This document shows, piece by piece, positions 11,389 through 20,560 of a stretch of DNA of 64,000 bases. The notes beneath the pieces were generated by a model that saw only the letters and a program-made list of their open reading frames with translations, did no database searches and was not told where the DNA came from. A program made the position numbers and the translations under genes. Where the stretch lies: assembly GCA_027924585.1 (NCBI GenBank), contig BSBM01000076.1, forward strand, positions 3,610,501 through 3,674,500. Direction: 5' to 3'. Position 1 is the first letter of the stretch. Each line of letters starts with the position of its first letter. This stretch comes from Larix kaempferi (lineage: Eukaryota > Streptophyta > Pinopsida > Pinales > Pinaceae).

Positions 11389-11700
11389 TTAATTGAAGCC
11401 CTTGCATCCTCCATACAATCTTTGATACTCCCTGGTACCCATTACAAAAGAAACATCCGCATCATTCATCACGTAAAGAATCTCTGTTTCTGGGTGACTA
11501 AGAGCCAGGGGAACTGCAACAGCACCACTAATCCATGTTGCCCAAATCCCAGCCACGAACTCTGCTGAGGGACTTGACATAATCCCTATCCGAGCTCCAT
11601 TAAGACTGGTAATATCATTCATTTTTCTCCCCAGGTGAGTTATGGCTCCATTTGCACTCTGCTTAGAACCATTGGGGGCTTCCAACCTTGACTTTAGCTG
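11389..11700 (-). pseudogene. Malonyl-CoA synthetase (AAE13-like) exon fragment
   Basis: The minus-strand frame contains LNGARIGIMSSPSAEFVAG, then a TWISGAVAVPLALSHPETE stretch, then ILYVMNDADVSFVM. This matches the N-terminal part of plant AMP-forming acyl-activating enzymes of the malonate-CoA ligase type, which have an ARIGI..KPSAEFVAG..TW..G.VAVPLALS..E..LL.VMNDSD block. The active-site AMP-binding motifs lie further downstream in the family and are absent, so the piece is inactive. It starts about 190 bp inside the element end and points the same way as the neighbouring captured pieces. Confidence 0.8.
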
Positions 11701-11882
11701 CTTTGCACAAAAAGTGAATGTATTGAGCCTTCAAATTTGATGCATCCCTGTTGGAGCCCTTCATGTTTAGCCTCTACTAAGCTTGTTAACTGCGGTACCT
11801 GTTAAAAAAGATTCTTCCGTGGGACAACTTCATCATGCACCCTGTCTACAAGTGACCACCCATGCAAAAATAGGAGGTAACA

Positions 11883-13091
11883 CTACCCAATTTTGAAAGA
11901 ATATGGGCAGATTGTACACAAGAAGAAACAAGACTTGTGATGAGAGGCGAGATTCAAGAACCCCATGAAGAAGATCAAGCTCTCATTACACATACCAAGA
12001 AGAAAGGAAAAAGGAACTTTGGACGAAAAGACAAAAGCAGAAGACCAAGTCCTAATCCTGACCAAAGGAAGAAGAAGGACATGTCGAAGGTTCAATGCTA
12101 TAAATGCAGAAAGTTTGGCCACTTCAAGAGCCAATACAATTCACAGAAGAGGAAAGAATATGCCTCTGCAGCTGATGTGGATGAAGAAATTCAACCAAAG
12201 AAATTGAAGAAGAGAGAAGAATTCTTCTTCATCTCAGCTTTATTAGGTACTGTTCCTACTGATAATAATGTTTGGTTGTTAGATAGTGGTGCTTCTAAGC
12301 ATATGACAAGTTACAAGGAGTTTCTCTCAAACCTAGATGAGAGAGAATCACGTCTAAGAGTGGTCCTTGGAGACGATGCTAGATATGCAGTTAAAGGAAC
12401 TGGGACAACCTCCTTTCAGCTAGATTCTAGTGATTCTCTGCATCTGGGAGAAGTACTATATGTGCCAGGTATGAAAATAAATCTTGTCTCTATCTTAGCA
12501 CTAGAAGACAAGGGTTATAAAGTTGCTTTCTCAGATGGGAAGGTTCTTGCATGGCACAAGAATTCCACTATCGATTTTGCAAGAATAATTGGTGTTCGTG
12601 AAGAAAGTCTATACAGATTGACAATACAATCGGTTCAGGCTTTGGTACACGACTCTATCAATTTGAGTGAGCTATGGCATAGGAGACTTGCTCACCTACA
12701 CTATAGAGCTCTTCCTTCTCTTAAGACGATGGTTACAGGCCTTCCCGAACTCCAAGTGGAACACAATGCCATTTGCAAAGGATGTGCACTTGGCAAGAAT
12801 GCCAAGGGATCTTTTCCTAATAGTGACGTCAGGTCCAAAGGAATATTAGAGTTGGTACACTCAAACTTGTGTGGACCTATGATAGTTACATCATTGGGAG
12901 GATTTTCATACTATGTGACTTTCATAGATGATTACTCTCGGAAGACATGGATCTATTTCTTGAAGTCCAAAGAATCTGAAGAAGTCCTGAACAAGTTCAA
13001 AGAATTCAAGGCCCAGGTGGAGAACCTATATGGAAAGAGAATAAAGATTCTCAGGTCCGATAATGGAGGAGAGTACACCTCATCAGAATGA
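11883..13091 (+). pseudogene. copia gag end, protease, integrase N-half
   Basis: The frame restarts at 11883 (CTACCC..) in phase with 8459-8964. Order: end of gag; zinc knuckle CYKCRKFGHFKSQY, whose fourth ligand is Tyr instead of Cys; aspartic protease with VWLLDSGASKHM (Asp-Ser-Gly active site); GAG-preintegrase LWHRRLAHL..C.GC; integrase core TFIDDYSRKTWIYFLKSK and LRSDNGGEYTS carrying two acidic catalytic residues. A stop at 13089-13091 results from an apparent one-base deletion; the next frame overlaps at 13088. In an intact element these enzymes cut the polyprotein and insert cDNA into host DNA. Confidence 0.92.
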
Positions 13092-14077
13092 GTAATTTTT
13101 GTAAGGAAGTAGGAATCAAGAAGGAATATACAGTTCCTTACAATCCTCAACAAACTGGGGTTGCAGAAAGGAAGAATAGATCTATAGTGGAGGCAGTCAA
13201 AGCCATGATCCATGATCAAAATTTTCTGATGTTTTTATGGGAAGAAGCTTCTAGCACTGCAGTATATGTTCAGAACAGAAGTCCACACATAATACTGAAG
13301 AATATGACTCCAGAAGAGGCCTTCACAGGTGTGAAGCCAGAAGTTGGTCATCTACGAATATTTGGCTGTCCAGTATACATTCATGTACCCAAAGAAAAGA
13401 GAACAAAGCTAGAATCTTCAAGGAAGAAGGGTGCATTTGTTGGGTACAGTGAATCCTCGAAGGCATATCGAATCTACATCCCAGGTCAGAGACAGATTGA
13501 AATCAGTAGGGATGTTTCCTTCGAAGAGGAGATTGCCTTCAGAAAGGCTAGGAGATCATCTCCAGACAGTAAGGAGCAAGAAGCTCCAAAAGAAATAGAG
13601 TCATTACCCCCTCCCTCTTCAGAAGTTGAGAGGGATACAACAGATCTAGTAGGTTCTATAGATCCAATGGATCTAGTTGATCCAGTAGAGCCCACAAATG
13701 TTCCTAGAGATCTTGCTATTAGCAGGAAGAGGCCTATTTGGGTTCGACAGACATTAGAGGATGCAAAAAAACACGCTGCTCCCCCAGGTACATTCAGGGA
13801 GAGCAAGAAACCTCGAAGATATTCAGGATACGTAGCACTGATGTTCCACATCATTGATTTTGAGCCCTCTAGTTACGAGGAGCCCTCTAGTTACGAGGAC
13901 GCTGCCAGCCAGCAGGTTTGGAAAGATGCTATGATGGAAGAATATCAATCCATCATCAAGAATGACGTATGGGAGGTTGTGTCGAGACCTGAAGGGAAGT
14001 CAGTTGTGACTTCCAAGATGATCTACAAGATTAAACATGCAGCAGATGGGAGCATTGAGAAGCACAAAGCGAGATAG
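13088..14077 (+). pseudogene. copia integrase C-half and start of RT
   Basis: This continues the integrase after the frameshift: NPQQTGVAERKNRSIVEAV contains the third catalytic Glu region. The usual WEEA..TA.Y..NR.P and FG(C)P.Y.HVP..KR.K.. segments follow. Then a variable linker with a short duplicated phrase (SSYEEP), and the RT opening VWKDAMMEEYQSIIKN, WEVV.RP and IYKIKHAADGSIEKHKAR. A stop at 14075-14077 marks the edge of an internal deletion. Confidence 0.9.
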
Positions 14078-14665
14078 CTTCAACTATGGGATGGAAGCTA
14101 CATCAGATGGATGTTAAAACAACTTTCCTCAACGGAGTAATTGAGGAAGAAGTCTACATTGAACAACCAGAGGGTTTCGAGATTCATGGGAAGGAATCCC
14201 ATGTATGCAGACTGAAGAAATCCCTGTATGGCCTCAAGCAGGCACCACGAGCATGGTATGCCAGGATTGATGGATACTTGGTGAGCCTGGGATTCACCAA
14301 GAGTGAGGCAGACTCCAACCTTTACTACAAGGTTGAGGATGGCAGACCATTGATACTATTACTGTATGTTGATGATTTATTTCTCATAGGAGATGAGAAA
14401 CTTACTGAATGGTGCAAGAAGATGCTAGCCTCTGACTTCGAGATGAAGGATCTTGGTCCGATGCATTACTTCTTAGGTTTGGAGGTGTGGCAGAGACCGG
14501 ATGAGATTTACCTGAGCCAAGGAAAATATACCATTGATATCTTGAAGAGATTTGGTATGATGGACTGCAAGTCCATGAATACACCTATGGAGATAAACCT
14601 TAAGAAGGTGAGTGACTCAGCTTCCGAGTCAGAGTTGATAGATCCTGCCATGTACAAAGTGCTCC
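14078..14665 (+). pseudogene. copia reverse transcriptase, deleted at both ends
   Basis: The frame gives MGWKLHQMDVKTTFLNG, the EEEVYIEQPEGF block, SLYGLKQAPRAWY and LLYVDDLFLIG with the catalytic YVDD near 14365. Compared with other copia RTs, about 45 residues are missing between KHKAR (14073) and this frame, with a frame change. Coding ends abruptly after the PAMYK motif near 14660, where unrelated LTR-like DNA begins. RNase H is absent. Confidence 0.9.
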
Positions 14666-15122
14666 CCTTAAGGAAGCTTGGGTGTATTAGTCTAGGCAAT
14701 GATTGTCTTAAGGAAGGTTGGGTGTATAGTCTAGGTAAGGATTTAGAGTGTCCTCTCTAGTTTAGGCACACCACTGGGATGGGTTATTTTTGTAAACCCT
14801 GGCCTTTACTTAGCTTATAAAAGGAAGGCAGGGTAAGAGTGTGAAAAATGATTCAGTTTTGAGCTGTTGGTTTGTAATACATCTGAGTTGTAGAGATTGA
14901 TGTGAAATTGAGTGAAGTGAACCACTTGCTGTCATTATTTCCAGTTTACTGTTTTATGCAGATTTAAGTCAATACAGTTTGCTGTTTTGAATTTCCAGAA
15001 GCATCCAGTGTCTGCACTTGTGAATATACAGTCCAGATTTTGAGTCCATAAAGTCTAATTTTGAGAGGTCTTGAAGTTTGCAAATTCGAAGATGCAGGGT
15101 TTTGTTCATGCTAAGGCATATC
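14666..15122 (+). mobile_element. LTR-like segment with TATA box
   Basis: A 40-bp phrase containing TTAAGGAAG(C/G)TTGGGTGTAT is repeated twice (about 14670 and 14711). TATAAAA follows at 14816-14822. The sequence continues across the gag-only element: after removal of 15123-17348 it runs into 17349-17443, which ends in a polypurine tract. This fits the 3' part of some LTR element, but no matching second LTR was found. Confidence 0.4.
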
Positions 15123-15301
15123 TGTTGCAATATGTAACATACAAAATATAAACAAAACGAGAAATCTTATTGATAGAAGAGACATCAAGTACATTGAGAT
15201 CAAGCCTCTTTTATTTGGCTTGTGAGCTGTTACATAACCATATAACTAAAAGAAATTAAATATAAGATGATTTTATTTGTTTGGAGCATTATACTCCAAC
15301 A
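15123..15301 (-). repeat. 3' LTR of the gag-only element
   Basis: It starts TGTTGCAATATGTAACAT and ends GAGCATTATACTCCAACA on the + strand, and pairs with 17168-17343 with scattered differences. On the minus strand it begins TGTTGGAGTATAATGCTCC, an inverted repeat (GGAGTAT/ATGCTCC) at the very start of the LTR. Confidence 0.88.
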
Positions 15302-15429
15302 CCCTGTGAAAATGCTACAACTCTAAAACTTGATTGAAACATAAAGAAGAAAACTTTTCTGTAAGCAGCCTCCCTTCTACACAGATCAGGCATCTTGTCG
15401 ATACTCCATCATGCTATCTCTTCACCCTC

Positions 15430-15570
15430 ATAAGGGTAGAATTTCCGAATTCCTGAATCTTCTAAATTCCCGAGTTTCCGAATTCCTCGAACTCCCAAAC
15501 TCCCAAGTTTCTGAATTCCTCAAATTCCCAAACTCTCTAATTATCAAAATTCCCAAATTCCCGAATTACT
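15430..15570. repeat. Degenerate AATTCCC(G/A)A short repeat
   Basis: About ten irregularly spaced copies of words such as AATTCCCGA, AATTCCTCGA and AACTCCCAAA occur in roughly 140 bp inside the gag-only element, between gag and its 3' LTR. The spacing is 10-15 bp. No coding sense. Confidence 0.65.
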
Positions 15571-15691
15571 TGGACAACAATACATACTGAGTTGAACCTT
15601 CTTGGATTCCATCCTGTAGCAAAGATCATCCCGTTCAAAATAAGTAATCTTCCTTTGGTTCATTATCACATTTCCTCATCTCACATTTTGA

Positions 15692-16480
15692 TTATGATGG
15701 TTCATCTACTATGAAAATTTCTGCTGTCAATGCCAAATTTTGTTTTCCTTTGTCTCTAATTTTCCCTTTTAGAAGATCATTTGCTCGGATCTTACAATTC
15801 CATGCTGTATGGCCTAATTTTATGCAATAGTAACATTCAACATCTTCTTTAACTTTTTGTTTCCCTATTCTTCTGCTCATTTGATTTTTAGTAAGTAGTG
15901 CTTGCTCTGGATGAACTACACCATCTAAATCTTCTGCATTTAGCCTTTTATCTTCAGCTAAGAGAGAAGATATCATATCATCTAAAGATTGTGAAAACAA
16001 TTGACTTAATGTAAAAATAACATTATTGGAAGTGTCAGTTAGAATATTTAATAACAGATCTTTTACATCTTCGATTTTTGCACCAACTTCGGCTAATTGC
16101 TTTACAAGCAATTTTGACTCATTTATATGACTTGACATTGAAGCTTCAATGGCCATTTTGAATCTGAAAAGTTTTAATTTTAAGGAAAATTTTGCGTTAA
16201 CTGCTTTTGCACCAAACAACTTTTGTAATTCCTCCCAGATTTCTTTGGAGGATTTTTCTAAATCAATATGATGTAATTCTGAATCAGATAGTGCCAAGCC
16301 AATGATTGCTTTGGCATTGTTATCTCTATTTCACAATAAAATCAATTTAGTAGGTTGTGCCGGTTCTGGTTCAGTACCTTTGATGATGCCCCATAAATCT
16401 TTTCCCATTAAATGCATTTGAACCTTTACTTTTTAGTTATGAAAAGTATATCCATTTAATTTTTTGAGAGAAACGTCCAT
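15692..16480 (-). pseudogene. gag of the gag-only element
   Basis: The minus-strand ATG at 16480-16478 begins MDVSLKKLNGYTF. Two in-frame stops (near 16436 and 16331) interrupt the N-terminal part; from 16297 the frame is open for 201 residues. It has the gag helical region (WEELQKLFGAKAVNAKFSLK, then KLLVKQLAEVG..I.D) and an intact zinc knuckle CYYCIKLGHTAWNC (CX2CX4HX4C), which binds RNA. It ends at a stop shortly after, with no protease downstream. The family would package element RNA; this copy is probably inactive because of the stops. Confidence 0.85.
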
Positions 16481-17149
16481 TGTAAAAAAGCTTGGATTGC
16501 TAAAAAAAATTAAATAGCTATTTGGAAAACCTTTGACACTTCAGAATACCTCTGAAAATGCTTTGAATATGTAGCTGCTTATGCCTTTCAGAATCCCTTA
16601 TCATTATGTCTTCCTAAATCAATGAACTTAGAATGTTGGAAACCTTCAAATCTCTGAATAAGAGTTTTAAATACTGGAGCAAAAATAAAGGTACCTTGAC
16701 TTTCCTTCACACAGGGGGATAATACTGGAGCAAAAATGGACTTTGACTTTCCTTCAAATCGGCAGTATACCTCGACTTTCCTTCAAATCGGCAGTGGCTT
16801 CACTTTATGTTTTTTCGGCTCTCTTAAATAGGCGGCTTGGATTTTAAACTTGCGGCCGGCTCTACCCTTTTCCCTTCGTAATCGATAGATGGTGGCCCTT
16901 TTTAAATACTTTAGTGTAACTTCTTTATAGTCTGCATGGAGTATTCTTGGCGGCGGTAATCTTTAAACTGCTAGCGTGCCCTTGATACTTCGGTTCTGCA
17001 TGCCTTCAACACTTCAGTGGGTAGCTCTTGCCTTTGGTTCCTCTCTATGGCTCTTCTGCAACCTTGGATCAACAATATTACTTCTTCACGCGACGTAGAC
17101 TAGTTGACTTCACGCGGTGTCTACAAATAGGCTCTCGGATCTTCTCTAT

Positions 17150-17167
17150 GGCTCGACTTTGATACCA
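17150..17167 (-). promoter_or_regulatory. Primer-binding site of gag-only element
   Basis: On the minus strand TGGTATCAAAGTCGAGCC directly follows the 5' LTR. The first eight bases match the tRNA-iMet type site; later bases deviate. Confidence 0.7.
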
Positions 17168-17343
17168 TGTTGCAATATGGAACATAAGAAATAAAAAAAC
17201 AAGAAATCTTTTTCATAGAAGAAACATCAAGTACATTGAGATCAATCCTCTTTTATTTGGCTTAAGGGCGGTTACATAACCATATAACCAAAAACAATTA
17301 AATATAAAATAATTTTATTTGTTTGGAGCATAATACTCCAACA
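17168..17343 (-). repeat. 5' LTR of the gag-only element
   Basis: This is the partner of 15123-15301, with the same TGTTGCAATATG start and ACTCCAACA end on the + strand. It is followed by the target duplication ATATC. Confidence 0.88.
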
Positions 17344-17348
17344 ATATC

Positions 17349-18513
17349 TGTGTACTTTACAGTAAAATTTAATGTAGAAATTTTCATGGCAAAATGGTTG
17401 CACTGAGTGAAACGAGGTGCTCTACAGCCCAATATGGGGGAGATGTTGTAACGTGTGTGATGTAACATTATGTTTGTGATGTAACAAAATAATTAAAAAA
17501 TAATTAAAAAAATTCATGTCTACTCATAAAATAAAAAATTATGGAAAGTATTAAAAAAAAATCCATGTTGGTTCATAAAATAAAATATTATGAAAAGTAA
17601 TTAAAAAATAGATGTTCGTTTATAAAATAAAAACTTAAAACTTAAACCCGGATCTATCAATCAAGAGAGATCAAATTTTTTGAGTTTAAATTTAAAAAAA
17701 GAAATACACCTCAAGAAATTGGATCCCTCTTGGTGCTTGATAGATATGGGTTTAAGATGGATATATGCTGGTTTTTAATGCAAAACAGAAATTTCATCTT
17801 TTTCCTAACAGGTTTGCCAGATCTTATCCCTGTGAATTTTTAGTTTTAGGGCTGTTATGAAACATAAACAAACCAGCAGCTACAGTGGGCAATATTTCAA
17901 CTCTTAACAACCCCAATCCACTAGGCAATTTGAGAGATGAGATACCATTGTGCTCCAAAAAGTTTCAGCCATCTAGGGCAATCTTGTCATTCATGTAACA
18001 TATTTGAAAACACTTATGACAGCTGTAAATATAGCAGCAAATCTGTGTTTATATTCTTCAATTATAATGTTAAATCACTTAATAATCACACTTAACTTAT
18101 GTCAACTCAGCAAGACACATAGAGCTGGAAATTACAAACCATGAAGAATATAGATGGTGGAAAATCAAATATGCAATTTACACAAGTATTGGGCAGCTGG
18201 AAGCTTCATTATTATGCATTATGATGAAGTCCATGTACATACCTTAACCTTATCATGAGGCTTGTATAATCCTCTAGCTCCCAAAATTTCAAAACCTAGC
18301 TAGGGAAAACCAAGAAAACCCTAGTTAACACCAAGGAAATTTAACAAGCATGCATCACACAAGCATGTCCTCCAAGGCAAGATGTCTCTTCTTCTTCTTC
18401 TTCACTTCAACAAGTACAACCTAGGGTTTCATCTCAAAACCATAATCTCCAAGGGATGAATCCCTAACCCTAGTCTTCAAGACGCTCCAACAAGTTAAAG
18501 AAACCTATGCGAC

Positions 18514-18553
<40 letters not shown>

Positions 18554-18793
18554 AGTGGTGTGCTCCTCTTGATCACATCTCTACAGAAGAATGAATGATG
18601 AGTGGACTGTCTGCTTCCTCTATGGATATGATAGGTAAGAGAGGCCAACGATACATATGTGGGCCAATGCCCTTATAAGCAACCTGTCACTCCTCATATT
18701 GCATGGGGATTGTTTGTGTGATTTTCTTCACACAAGTCAGAGATTTGCAGGATGCTATCTTCCTGGTGATGGTGCTTATACTTTGCTTGATAT
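17349..18793 (+). mobile_element. Polypurine tract and LTR-like DNA, unassigned
   Basis: AATATGGGGGAGA at 17431-17443 looks like a polypurine tract, immediately followed by TGTTGTAACGTGTG, a plausible start of a 3' LTR. No second copy is present to confirm it. The rest is AT-rich without recognisable coding; it contains a GA microsatellite. The young element at 18794 is inserted in this DNA. Confidence 0.4.
18516..18549. repeat. (GA)n microsatellite
   Basis: About 16 uninterrupted GA units. Confidence 0.95.
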
Positions 18794-19397
18794 TGTTGAG
18801 ATATTGTAACTTCAAAGAATATTATATTTGTACTTTATTATTCCGGAGATGATTCATTCCTCCGTGAAGATCTTATTGTATATCCGGAGATGTTTATTCC
18901 TCCGTCGGAATGTGGTAACTTGGGTTATTAGACTTCCCTAGTGGGGGTCGGCCCTGTATGTGTTATGTGGGTCAAAGGGTTATTAGACCACCCTAGAGGG
19001 GTCGGCCCAGTCAGTTATAATGGGGTATTTAACCTAATGGTTAAATACGAGCCTACATGTACTTGTGTAAAATACATATCAGAGTAGTGTATAAATAGAG
19101 GAGGTGTGTTCCTCATTATACACATTCACTCACTTGAGGATATCGCACTTGTGGAGGAGAGGTCTGCTATTGTGGAGGAGGAGATCATGTCTCAGGGTTT
19201 CATCTTTGTATATTGCTGGTCATCTATATTGAGGAAGCTTTGCTGGGTTTTCTACCCCATGAGGGTTTCCCAGGATAAATCTTTGTCTCTTGTGTTTATG
19301 CTGTGCTTGTTGTTTCTTCAGTGATCCTGTATATGCTATTATTGTGAAATAGAATGTAATGCTGCTATTTTCTGTCTTAGCATATTGAATTCTAACA
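18794..19397 (+). repeat. 5' LTR (604 bp)
   Basis: It begins TGTTGAGATATTG and ends ATTCTAACA. U3 contains two 21-bp dyads CGGAG-N11-CTCCG (18844-18864 and 18885-18904/5), two GGTCGGCCC words, and TATAAATA at 19090-19097. U5 has TGCTGGGTTTT and GGTTTCCCAGGATAAA. A 72-codon open frame in the LTR is present in both copies simply because the LTRs are identical there. Confidence 0.95.
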
Positions 19398-19409
19398 TGG
19401 TATCAGAGC
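19398..19409 (+). promoter_or_regulatory. Primer-binding site (tRNA-iMet)
   Basis: TGGTATCAGAGC abuts the 5' LTR and is the standard copia-type minus-strand priming site. Confidence 0.93.
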
Positions 19410-19759
19410 TAACCTGAAGGAAGACAAGGTATGGCACTAAAGACACTTGCTTTACTTACGACAATTTGAAGGTTAGGGTTTTACATAGCAAAAACCAGTC
19501 ATCGTAGCACTTTCGCTATAAATCCGTTTTGGCGAAGTTTTCGGATCTGAAATTGTTACAGGACGAAGCTAAAATCTCCAGGTACCTTGTGTCCAAAGGA
19601 CAACCTCTAATTCGTTGTACTTTGTGATTTATGATCTGTACAATATAGGGTTTCTGCCTCTTCCAGATCTGAGTCAAAATCAGGTGACCTTGGGAAAAAG
19701 GTCATAACTTGGTCTAGGAAGCTCCAAATGAAATTTCGTGAAAAGTGACAGGTAGTACA

Positions 19760-20150
19760 CAGACTGTACTATCTCAGAAAACTTTTTCAGATGCCGAAGT
19801 TGAACCAGTGACACGTGGCACGCCGTACAAGTTCGCTCTCCTGTATTATCCCATAAACAGGTCACGTTGCGACACTTGGCATAACTATCTCTCAGAGAAT
19901 CCAATTGAGGTCAGACCTGTCAGGATGGAAAGATAACAGGCCGAGCTATCTCAGAAAACTTTTTGAGAGGCCGAAGGTCAAACAGTGACACGTGGCATGC
20001 CGTACAAGTTCGCTCTCCTGTATTTTCCCAAAACAGGTCACGTTGCGACATTTGGCATAACTCTCTCTCAGAACATCCAATTGAGGCCAGACCTGTCAGG
20101 ATGGAAAGATAACAGGTCAGGGTATCTCAGAAAACTTTTTCAGACCCTGT
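19760..20150. repeat. 177-bp tandem duplication
   Basis: CAGTGACACGTGGCA occurs at 19806 and 19983, with flanking ATCTCAGAAAACTTTTT and AGGATGGAAAGATAACAGG in register. A third partial unit begins near 20121. It lies in the leader of the young element. Confidence 0.85.
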
Positions 20151-20249
20151 GGATCAAAAATTTCGGAGTTACACCAGAAACAATCAGGTACATATTTCTG
20201 TCAAAACAGAATTATTTTTTGGTACCTTCATTCATGGCTTCCGGAATTT

Positions 20250-20560
20250 AGGGCTTTGAAGAAAGTTGGAATTTTTGTAATCGGAGACCACGGCTGGATG
20301 CTACTCATCAAAATAGAAATTTAGAGACCAAGATCAGAATTTTTGGTTGGGCAGAAGGCCGGGCTTGATTAGACCCTAGTTCGGGACTTTGATCAGAAAA
20401 GTGGAAAATTAGGGCTTCTGTAAAAATGGGAATTTTTGAAACCTGTGACCACGGCTGGAAGCTCCTCAGAAAAATAGAAGCTTAGAGCTTTGGATCAAAC
20501 CTTTTGATGGGGAAAAAGAGTGGGCTTCATCAAACCCCAGTTCAGGGTCACGTCCAGTGA
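20250..20560. repeat. 161-bp diverged tandem duplication
   Basis: Two units share GACCACGGCTGGA(T/A)GCT (near 20286 and 20447), TTAGGGCTT(T/C)TG and a GGGCTT.AT.A.ACC phrase. They are more diverged than the LTRs, so this duplication predates the present insertion. Confidence 0.7.

Larger units (their letters stand above)
8965..11882 (-). mobile_element. Long LTR-like insertion 'A' carrying host-gene fragments
   Basis: The insertion is flanked by CTACC (8960-8964 and 11883-11887), and its removal restores the gag frame. Ends are TGTTGTCTCC.. and ..GGAGGTAACA; their inverted alignment matches about 18 of 26 bases. On the minus strand there is a TATAAAA at 9651-9645, 0.68 kb from the end. The block 8965-9310 matches the insertion ending at 33286 in reverse orientation almost throughout. 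Length is 2918 bp, with no gag, pol or second LTR. The region 10840-11700 contains minus-strand pieces of unrelated host genes. Best reading: solo LTR, or a non-autonomous element with integrase-type ends, that has acquired exon fragments. Confidence 0.75.
7625..14665 (+). mobile_element. Ty1/copia retrotransposon, 3'-truncated, with nested insertion
   Basis: Order is 5' LTR, tRNA-iMet primer-binding site, gag, protease, integrase, RT: the Ty1/copia order. The element is inserted in or abuts hAT sequence at 7624. It contains the insertion 8965-11882. RT coding breaks off near 14665 within the motif that follows the YVDD box, so RNase H and the 3' LTR are missing. Stop codons, a frameshift and an internal deletion show it is non-autonomous. 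Its LTR resembles that of the element at 18794-25562. Confidence 0.9.
15123..17343 (-). mobile_element. Complete gag-only LTR retrotransposon (TR-GAG type)
   Basis: Two direct repeats with TG..CA ends (15123-15301, 179 bp; 17168-17343, 176 bp) bound a 1.87 kb interior, with the exact duplication ATATC at 15118-15122 and 17344-17348. On the minus strand a primer-binding-like TGGTATCAAAGTCGAGCC follows the 5' LTR. The only coding region is gag; no protease, integrase or RT is present. Known TR-GAG elements have this layout and depend on enzymes supplied in trans. Confidence 0.88.

Noticed and set aside
19106-19324. 72-codon frame repeated at 25271
   Set aside because: Duplicated because it lies in the two LTRs. 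It spans U3/R/U5 and has no recognisable domain.
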